Shown here piece after piece: positions 58,322-64,000 of a DNA stretch of 64,000 bases. The stretch's first letter is position 1, and the number at the start of each line of letters is the position of its first letter. The translations under genes and the position numbers were made by a program. Location of the stretch: positions 1 to 64,000 of the forward strand of contig DATGMD010000046.1 in the NCBI GenBank assembly GCA_035293805.1. Direction: 5' to 3'. The stretch is from JAJPHF01 sp035293805 (GTDB lineage Bacteria; Chloroflexota; UBA6077; JAJPHF01). Under the pieces are notes generated by a model, which did no database searches, was not told where the DNA came from, and worked only from the letters and a program-made list of their open reading frames with translations.

Positions 58322-59182
58322 CTAGGCGGTCTTGCTGGCCGCTGGGTCGAAGCTCTGGATGCGCGCGGCGGCGGCGTCGACGTCGGCGTCGCGCGTCGAG
58401 GCGCCGGCCGTCAGGCCGACGCGCCGCGCGCCGGCGAACCACTCGGGGCGTAGCTCGTCCACCGTCTCGACGTGGTGGGTCGGGCAGATGGCACCGCACA
58501 CGCGGGCAAGCTGCTGCGTGTTCGAGCTGTGCTTGCCGCCCACGACCACCATCACGTCCACGGTGCGCGCGATGTCGGCCGCCTCCTCCTGCGCCAGCTG
58601 CGTCCAGGTGCAGATGCGCCCCTGGTTCTGGAACTCGTCGCACTTGGTCGCCAGGATCGCGCACGCCTTGTCGTAGTCGGCCTGCAGCACCGTCGTCTGG
58701 GCCAGCGCCGCGATCTTCGGGAAGTGGGGCAGCGCCGCCGCCTCGTCCGCCGACTCGATGATGATGCCATGCTGCGTATAGGCGATGGTGGCCTTCGACT
58801 CGGGGTGCTGGCGGTGGCCGAACAGGATGACCTGGAAGCCCTCGTGCTCCCACTCGGCGGCGCGGCGCTGCACGCGCTGGACGATGGCGCAGCTCGCGTC
58901 GATCAGGTTGAGCCCTTGTGCCCGGGCGCGCTCGTAAGTCGCCGGGCCCTCGCCGTGGGCGCGCACCAGCAGCGTCGCCCCGGCCGGCAGCGTCTGCTCC
59001 AGTGGGTGGGCGACCGTGATGCCCTTCGCCTGTAGCTCGGCGATGGCCGGGCGATTGTGGATCAGCTCGCCCGTCATGTAGATGGGGGCGCTGGTCTGCT
59101 CGCGCGCCTGGAGCGCCAGCGTCCAGGCCTGCTTCACGCCGCCGCAGAACCCGCCGTACCGCTCCGCTCGCACGATCTCCAT
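58322..59182 (-). CDS. ispH: 4-hydroxy-3-methylbut-2-enyl diphosphate reductase IspH (286 aa)
   Basis: ATG 59182 gives MEIVRAERYGGFCGGVKQA, with the first cluster Cys. The other ligands are Cys in LIDASCAIVQRVQRRAAEW and in GRICTWTQLAQ. TGELIHNRPAIAELQAKGI, LVRAHGEGP and GGKHSSNTQQLARVC are family signatures. It reduces HMBPP to IPP and DMAPP, the last MEP step. GAGGGGG precedes the start. It is read in the same direction as ispG, 227 bp downstream. Confidence 0.95.
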   Translation of the reverse strand: MEIVRAERYGGFCGGVKQAWTLALQAREQTSAPIYMTGELIHNRPAIAELQAKGITVAHPLEQTLPAGATLLVRAHGEGPATYERARAQGLNLIDASCAIVQRVQRRAAEWEHEGFQVILFGHRQHPESKATIAYTQHGIIIESADEAAALPHFPKIAALAQTTVLQADYDKACAILATKCDEFQNQGRICTWTQLAQEEAADIARTVDVMVVVGGKHSSNTQQLARVCGAICPTHHVETVDELRPEWFAGARRVGLTAGASTRDADVDAAAARIQSFDPAASKTA

Positions 59183-59353
59183 GCCGCCCCCTCGCGTCGC
59201 GCCAGCGCGCAGCCGGCCTCGGGTTGCCGGCGCGACGACTCGCAGAATTCTACCACAGCGCCTGCCTCGGACCGATGCGCGGCGCGCATGCGGCGGCCTG
59301 CTCGGTGCAGCGGCGCGCGGTGGACGGCCGGAGTGCCGCCGGCACGGCGCGCC

Positions 59354-59382
59354 TTGACGGCCGGCGGCGGCGATGCTACTCT
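59354..59382 (+). promoter_or_regulatory. Promoter for the solute-binding gene at 59461
   Basis: TTGACG (59354-59359), a 17-bp spacer and TACTCT (59377-59382). The spacing is ideal. The transcript would start about 70 bp before the gene. Confidence 0.55.
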
Positions 59383-59460
59383 GGCGCCACTGACCGGCGG
59401 AGGCGGCACTGGCGGGCTGGCCGTGTTCACGTCCGAACGCCGCGCCGGGGGAGAAGGATG

Positions 59461-60459
59461 ATGAGGATGGGACGGCGACTCCTGGGGCTGGGCATTGTCG
59501 CGCTGGCGAGCGTGCTGGTCGGCTCGCTGGGCGCGGCAGCGGTGGCGCCGAGCAGCGCCGCGGCGCCGGCGGCCGCGCCCGCTCGGCAGACGACGACGCT
59601 GCGCGTGGCCTACTTGCCGATCGCCGGCAACATGGACGTGCTGCTGGCACGCGACCAGGGCTGGTTCACCGAGGAGGGCCTGGCCGTCGATCTGACGGCG
59701 ATGGCGGGGGGCGCCGAGATCCTGCCCGCGCTGATCGGCGGCTCGCTCGACCTGGGAACGCTGAATGTGGTCACGCACATCCTGGCGGAGGACCAGGGCT
59801 TCCGCGCCAGGGCCGTGGCCGGCGTGCAGGTGGAGCGCCGGGGCCTGCCGCCGATCCACGGGATCGTGGTGCGGGCCGACTCGCCGATCCAGAGCGGCCG
59901 GGACCTCGAAGGCAAGACGATGGCCACGAACACCCTGAACAACATCGACCACATCATGCAGCAGGTGTGGGTCCGACAGCAGGGCGGCGACCCCAGCCGC
60001 GTCAATTTCGTCGAGGTCCCGTTCCCGCAGCAGCCTGCCGCGCTGGCCCAGTCGCGGGTCGACGCCATCGGGCCGGCCGAGCCGTTCGTGACCATCGCCG
60101 TCGACCAGGGCGGGCGAATGCTCGCGGCCCACTACCTCGACGTCAACGACGTGACGCTGCTCGCCTACTACGGCGCCACCGACGACTGGCTCGGCCGCAA
60201 CGCGGACCTGGCGCAGCGCTTTCACCGCGTCATCCAGCGGGCCGACGACTTCCTGTTCGGCAATCCCGACGAGCTGCACGCGGCGGCCGTCCGCTACCTG
60301 AACATGGACCCCGCCGTGGCCGCGCGGATCGGCTACGGCGAGAACACCCCCCGCGTGGACCCCGCCGGCATCCAGTGGTGGATCGATACGGTGCGCAGCT
60401 TCAATCTGACCAGCAACCAGCTCAACCCGCAGGACTTCATTTACGAGACCGTGCGCTGA
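59461..60459 (+). CDS. ABC transporter substrate-binding protein, NMT1-like (332 aa)
   Basis: Several adjacent ATGs (59458, 59461, 59467) follow GGAGAAGG; 59461 or 59467 fits best. A signal peptide (LLGLGIVALASVLVGSLGAA) ends in Ala-rich sequence without a lipobox Cys. The NMT1-like domain has LRVAYLPIAGNMDVLLARDQ, GWFTEEGLAVDLTAMAGGAE, GGSLDLGTLNVVTHI and TMATNTLNNIDHIMQQVWVR. It binds a small organic solute outside the membrane. The downstream EVE-domain gene overlaps its stop; no permease or ATPase is present. The substrate is unknown. Confidence 0.82.
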   Translation: MRMGRRLLGLGIVALASVLVGSLGAAAVAPSSAAAPAAAPARQTTTLRVAYLPIAGNMDVLLARDQGWFTEEGLAVDLTAMAGGAEILPALIGGSLDLGTLNVVTHILAEDQGFRARAVAGVQVERRGLPPIHGIVVRADSPIQSGRDLEGKTMATNTLNNIDHIMQQVWVRQQGGDPSRVNFVEVPFPQQPAALAQSRVDAIGPAEPFVTIAVDQGGRMLAAHYLDVNDVTLLAYYGATDDWLGRNADLAQRFHRVIQRADDFLFGNPDELHAAAVRYLNMDPAVAARIGYGENTPRVDPAGIQWWIDTVRSFNLTSNQLNPQDFIYETVR

Positions 60460-60878
60460 TGGCGCGCGGCTGGCTACTGAAGACCGAGCCCGGGGAGTAC
60501 GCATTCGCCGATCTCCAGCGGGACGGGACGACGCCCTGGGACGGCGTGCGCAACCCGCAGGCGCAGAAGAACATGCGCGCCATGGCCGTGGGCGACCGCT
60601 GCGTGATCTATCATACGGGCGACGTGCGGGCGTGCGTGGGCCTGGCCGAGGTGGCGCGGGCCGCCTATCCTGACCCCGCCCACGCGACGGGCCGCTGGTG
60701 CCTGGTGGACGTGCGCGCGGGGGCGCCCCTCGCGCGGCCGGTGCCGCTCGCCGTGCTCCGCGCCGATCCCCGCTTCGCCGATAGCCCGCTGCTGCGCCAG
60801 GGCCGTCTTTCCGTGGTGCCGCTGACGGACGACCAGTGGGAGGCGCTGTTGGCGCTAGCCGGCGATACGGGTGGCTAG
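60459..60878 (+). CDS. EVE-domain protein (139 aa)
   Basis: The ATG at 60459 shares a base with the TGA of the upstream gene (TGATG). The EVE fold is shown by ARGWLLKTEPGEYAFADLQR, TPWDGVRNPQAQKNMRAM, VGDRCVIYHTGDVRACVGLA and RFADSPLLRQGRLSVVPLTD. EVE domains are relatives of PUA and YTH domains that recognise modified bases in nucleic acids, and this single-domain form is widespread. The 3' end overlaps the next gene by 8 bp. Confidence 0.85.
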   Translation: MARGWLLKTEPGEYAFADLQRDGTTPWDGVRNPQAQKNMRAMAVGDRCVIYHTGDVRACVGLAEVARAAYPDPAHATGRWCLVDVRAGAPLARPVPLAVLRADPRFADSPLLRQGRLSVVPLTDDQWEALLALAGDTGG

Positions 60879-62163
60879 CAGAGCCGTCGCGTGGCTCATC
60901 GGGGCGCGGAGCCCCGCCCGCCCTGGCGGCGCGCGCGGCGGCGGCCGGGGGCGCCGTCGCGGCGGGCGGGCCGCGAGGAGCGGGGCGCGGGGCCGCATCC
61001 TGGCTGTGATATTTGGCTGGAGCGTGTGCCTGGGGGCCGCGGTGGCCGCGATCGCCGTGCCGCTCGCGGGGGCGGACGCTCTAGCCGACTTGCTGGACCA
61101 GCAGGTGCCCGGCTGGCTGGCGGCGTATCAGGTGCCGGGCGCGGCCATCGCTGTGGTGGAGCACGGCGAGCCGGCGTGGACGCGCACCTACGGCTGGGCG
61201 GATGCCCCCGGCGGCGCTCCCGTCACGGCCGATACGGTGTTTCAGGCCGCCTCTGTCTCCAAGTCGGTCACGGCCTGGGGCATCATGCGCCTCGTGCAAG
61301 ACGGCCGGCTGGCGCTCGACGCCCCGGTCGAGCGCTACCTGACGCGTTGGCACCTGCCGCCATCCCGCTTCGACGCGTCGGGCGTGACCGTGCGACGCCT
61401 GCTCAGCCACATGGCAGGGCTGTCGGTGCCGGGCTACCCGGGGATAGATCCCGATCAGCCCCTGCCCACGCTGGAGGAGTCGCTGTCGGGCACGGCCGGC
61501 GACGTGGGGCCGCTCGAAATCGTCGCGCCGCCGGGCGCGGCGTGGCGGTACTCCGGCGGCGGATTCACGCTGCTGCAGGTCCTGGTCGAGGAGGTGACCG
61601 GCCGCCGCTTCGCCGACTACATGCAGGATGCCGTGCTTGCGCCGCTCAGCATGGCGCACAGCGGCTTCGCCTGGACGCCCAGCCTGCAGGCCGGGCTGGC
61701 CGAGGGGCACGTCGCGACGGGCGTGCCCCTGCCGAACTATCGGTATGAAGCGGAGGCCGCGGCGGGCCTCTACACCACGGCGCCGGACCTCGCGCGCTGG
61801 GTCGCCGCGGGCATGGCAGGTGCGGATGGAGAGCCGCCCGGGCGGGGCGTGCTGACGCCAGCGAGCGTGCGCCAGCTCTTCACGCCGCAGGCCGGCACGG
61901 AGCCAAGCTACGGGCTGGGCGTGTTCACGCCGCAGATCCCGAAAGGGCCACGGTGGGTGTGGCACGCGGGCTTCAATCGCGGCTGGCGGGCCTACTTCGC
62001 GGCACTGCCGGACCGCGGCGCGGGCCTGGTGGTGCTCACGAACGCCGATACCGGCTGGGCGCTGGTCGAGGCGGTGGCGCGCGCCTGGGGCGACGCGCTC
62101 GGCGTCGGGCCGGCGCCGACCGAGCTGCCGCGCGAGGAGCCCGTGAGCGCCAGCGCGCCGTAG
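60871..62163 (+). CDS. Serine beta-lactamase-like hydrolase (430 aa)
   Basis: GTG 60871 overlaps the EVE gene. An Arg/Gly-rich N-terminus and one membrane helix (FGWSVCLGAAVAAIAVPLAG) export it. The beta-lactamase/class C fold has the active-site SxxK in VFQAASVSKSVTAWGI, the Tyr motif in WRYSGGGFTLLQ (YSG in place of YxN) and the HAG triad in VWHAGFNRGWRAY (in place of KTG). This matches the large family of PBP4*-like esterases and peptidases, so beta-lactam resistance is not implied. Confidence 0.85.
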   Translation: MASRAVAWLIGARSPARPGGARGGGRGRRRGGRAARSGARGRILAVIFGWSVCLGAAVAAIAVPLAGADALADLLDQQVPGWLAAYQVPGAAIAVVEHGEPAWTRTYGWADAPGGAPVTADTVFQAASVSKSVTAWGIMRLVQDGRLALDAPVERYLTRWHLPPSRFDASGVTVRRLLSHMAGLSVPGYPGIDPDQPLPTLEESLSGTAGDVGPLEIVAPPGAAWRYSGGGFTLLQVLVEEVTGRRFADYMQDAVLAPLSMAHSGFAWTPSLQAGLAEGHVATGVPLPNYRYEAEAAAGLYTTAPDLARWVAAGMAGADGEPPGRGVLTPASVRQLFTPQAGTEPSYGLGVFTPQIPKGPRWVWHAGFNRGWRAYFAALPDRGAGLVVLTNADTGWALVEAVARAWGDALGVGPAPTELPREEPVSASAP

Positions 62164-62196
62164 CGAGCTGACAGACTGCTGTGGGCCTGCGGGCCG

Positions 62197-63057
62197 CTAG
62201 TCCAGGCCGGCGAACAGGTCGGCGTCCTTCTCGCCGGGCGCGGGCGTGGGGTGGACGCGGATGAAGTAGGCGGTGCCGAACGCGACGCGCCGCACGTCTG
62301 GCGGGATCTTCAGCCACCAGCTTTCCGGCTCGATCTGGGAGCGGTGGGCGGCGAGCGCCTGGCGCTGGATCTCGACGTAAGGCGACACGTCGATGGCGCA
62401 GGTCGCGTCCTTCTTGGCGATCCCCCAGCGCCGGTTGTAGCGACGGCGGCGCGTGAGCCAGCTCTCCTCGAAGCCGGCCTCGATGAGCATGCGCGCGATC
62501 TTGTTCCAGTTGCTGCGCACGGAGGCGATGCTGTACAGCCGCGCGGGCGACCAGGGCGGGCCGGCGTCGGGGTACTGCGCCGGGTCGCCGGCCGCGAAGA
62601 AGGCGCGCTCGGTCACGGGATAGCACTTGACGTGGTCGGGGTGGCCGTAGCCGCTGCGGTTGGGCTCGGTGACGACGACCTGGGGCTGCAGCTCGCGGAT
62701 GACGCGCACCAGCCGGCCGGCGGCCTCGTCCAGGTCGGCGTTGCAGAAGGCCGCCGGGTGGTTGTTCGCCTCCCAGCCCTCCATGCCCGAGTCGCGGTAG
62801 CCCAGCAGGCGCAGCTCGGCCACCTTCAGGATGCGACACGACTCGCGTAGCTCGGCCAGGCGGATGTCGCGCAGGCGCGGCTTCGCCTCTTCGGGGTCGA
62901 GGTCCGGGTCGAGGACCTCGCCCTCCTCGCCGCCCGTGCAGGTCACTACGGCCGTGGGCACGCCGAGGGCGCCGTAGCGCGCGAGCAGGCCGCCGGTGGC
63001 GCTCGCCTCGTCGTCGGGATGGGGGCGCACCACCATCAGGCGCACGCCAGTAGGCAT
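62197..63057 (-). CDS. LmbE/PIG-L family zinc deacetylase (286 aa)
   Basis: ATG 63057 begins MPTGVRLMVVRPHPDDEASA, the zinc-binding HPDDE motif. Further signatures are VVTCTGGEEGEVLDPDLDPE and PNRSGYGHPDHVKCYPVTER with the third His. Family members remove acetyl groups from GlcNAc-type sugars, as in mycothiol and bacillithiol synthesis (MshB, Mca, BshB). The length and the GGEEGEVLDP segment are closest to the MshB/Mca group, but no other thiol-synthesis gene is nearby, so the role is open. Confidence 0.85.
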   Translation of the reverse strand: MPTGVRLMVVRPHPDDEASATGGLLARYGALGVPTAVVTCTGGEEGEVLDPDLDPEEAKPRLRDIRLAELRESCRILKVAELRLLGYRDSGMEGWEANNHPAAFCNADLDEAAGRLVRVIRELQPQVVVTEPNRSGYGHPDHVKCYPVTERAFFAAGDPAQYPDAGPPWSPARLYSIASVRSNWNKIARMLIEAGFEESWLTRRRRYNRRWGIAKKDATCAIDVSPYVEIQRQALAAHRSQIEPESWWLKIPPDVRRVAFGTAYFIRVHPTPAPGEKDADLFAGLD

Positions 63058-63081
63058 GGGTCGTCTCCTCGGTTGGTTTCG

Positions 63082-63816
63082 TCAGGGCGCGCGATCGGCG
63101 TCGGCCAGGGCCGGCAGCGGCGCGTGGCGCCGCCCGGGCCAACGGGGCCGGGGCAGCGCGTGGACGTCGGGCAGCAGGTAGCCCGCCAGCAGCAGGCAGA
63201 CGCCCGGCGCCATCGCCAAGTAGAGATAGCTGTGCTGGCCCAGGCGCGTGAGCGTGCCGCCGCTGGCGACCACTAGCGTGCCCGCCGCGATCAGCAGCGT
63301 CGCGGCCACGCGCCGGTTCCAGCCGCCGCGCCAGGCCCGCCAGGCCGAGAGCAGGGCGCCGCCGACGACCACCAGCGTCCCGGCCACGTTCAAGCTGATG
63401 GTCAGCACGATCAGCGCCGGGCCCTTCTCGAGCGCCGCCCAGCCCTCCGCGCGCAGCGCCGTGGGGTCGACCGGCGTCGCGGCCACGAGCACGCCGGCCA
63501 GCGCGCTCAGCAGCAGCAGCGTCGTCAGCGCGGCGCTCGCCACGCGGCGCGGCGCCAGCAGGAACAGCGTGCCCAGCCCAAGATAGGCGGCGACGAGCGT
63601 CGCGCCGGAGAAGTAGTACAGCCGCGCCAGGAACGGGTTCCAGCCGCGCGCCCCCAACACCTCGCAGGCCGCGCCGAGCGCGAACAGGGCGAACGCCGCG
63701 ACCCAGACTAGCTCGTGCGTGCGGCCGCCGCGCCGGTAGCGCACCACCGCCGTCGCGGTGCAGGCGGCGCTCGCCAGGAGCGCGATCAGTGGAAAGACGA
63801 TCACGGGCAATCCCAC
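63082..63816 (-). CDS. Seven-helix membrane protein of unknown function (244 aa)
   Basis: GTG 63816 starts GLPVIVFPLIALLASAACTA. Seven hydrophobic segments can be counted, including VWVAAFALFALGAACEVLGA, YYFSGATLVAAYLGLGTLFL, LTTLLLLSALAGVLVAATPV, LTISLNVAGTLVVVGGALLS and ATLLIAAGTLVVASGGTLTR. The tail is Arg/Pro-rich. No family is recognised. It lies 24 bp before the LmbE-type gene on the same strand and may be cotranscribed. Confidence 0.65.
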   Translation of the reverse strand: MGLPVIVFPLIALLASAACTATAVVRYRRGGRTHELVWVAAFALFALGAACEVLGARGWNPFLARLYYFSGATLVAAYLGLGTLFLLAPRRVASAALTTLLLLSALAGVLVAATPVDPTALRAEGWAALEKGPALIVLTISLNVAGTLVVVGGALLSAWRAWRGGWNRRVAATLLIAAGTLVVASGGTLTRLGQHSYLYLAMAPGVCLLLAGYLLPDVHALPRPRWPGRRHAPLPALADADRAP

Positions 63817-64000
63817 CGGACGGGGCTAAACCGCATCATAGACCCTCTGCCGCAGCCAGTGAACTCCGCGCACACGGCAAATTGGCCGCGACCGGTCGCG
63901 ACAGTGGGGGCCAGGCTGCCGGGGCGGCGGGCCTCCTTGTTCAGTGTAGCAAGCGCTGCGTGCCGGCGTCCTGAGTGTCCGTGTACCACGCGCGGCCTGC
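63817..64000. other. Window end, no gene seen
   Basis: The last 184 bp hold no protein-like frame. Short frames on both strands have shadow composition. The promoter of the leftward membrane-protein gene should be here, but none is clear. Confidence 0.4.

Noticed and set aside
60871..62163. Beta-lactam resistance gene
   Set aside because: The SxxK motif fits, but the YSG and HAG motifs are those of the broad esterase/peptidase family, so resistance is not supported.

Overview
The window is very GC-rich chromosomal DNA from an aerobic, heterotrophic bacterium, most likely an uncultured Chloroflexota related to Thermomicrobia. This is an inference. It rests on a complete alternative complex III (ACIII) cluster next to a caa3-type oxidase, Thr-Pro-rich linkers in secreted proteins, a family B DNA polymerase, non-mevalonate isoprenoid genes, many GTG/TTG starts and IS701/IS66-type transposase relics. 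No rRNA or CRISPR array is present. The only RNA gene seen is tRNA-Gln(UUG).

Bases 1-13100 are accessory and partly decayed. They hold an IS701-like transposase that lacks its first catalytic Asp, small unknown genes, a SWIM-finger operon divergent from a zinc-ribbon/HNH_5 pair with back-to-back promoters and a palindromic operator, and a toxin-antitoxin-like pair with an operator-like repeat. Further on are a trypsin-like protease gene broken by one in-frame TAG, a gene split by a hairpin repeat, dctA, two IS66 N-terminal relics around a solute-binding lipoprotein gene, and a 5'-truncated solute-binding gene. Bases 13074-22550 hold a large secreted BNR-repeat protein with a PEP-CTERM-like tail, a family B polymerase, a membrane protein, an FAD oxidoreductase and a secreted Cys-motif protein.

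Bases 22798-38415 are the respiratory core. ACIII (cytochrome c, ActA, split ActB1/ActB2, two NrfD-like subunits, ActD, ActE) is encoded leftward. A formaldehyde-dehydrogenase-like enzyme and cytochrome oxidase (cytochrome c, CoxB with fused cytochrome c, CoxA, CoxC) are encoded rightward. ACIII would oxidise quinol and pass electrons to caa3 oxidase through the cytochrome c domains. Two repeat types have invaded the act operon.

Bases 38461-49613 carry tRNA-Gln, a degenerate methyltransferase-like gene, a bicupin dioxygenase, a secreted N,N-dimethylformamidase-like protein, TenA, a double-cupredoxin protein, a VIT1-type metal transporter and a sortase divergent from a Gly/Pro/Cys-rich surface protein. 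Bases 49623-63816 are mostly housekeeping: gyrB, transketolase, lipA, a VapBC-type pair, an amidohydrolase, ispG, ispH, another orphan solute-binding protein, an EVE-domain protein, a serine hydrolase, an LmbE-type deacetylase and a membrane protein.

The most unusual signal is a family of three 74-75 bp palindromic elements at 27895, 38461 and 44531. Their ends are conserved, and their stems differ in sequence but stay self-complementary.
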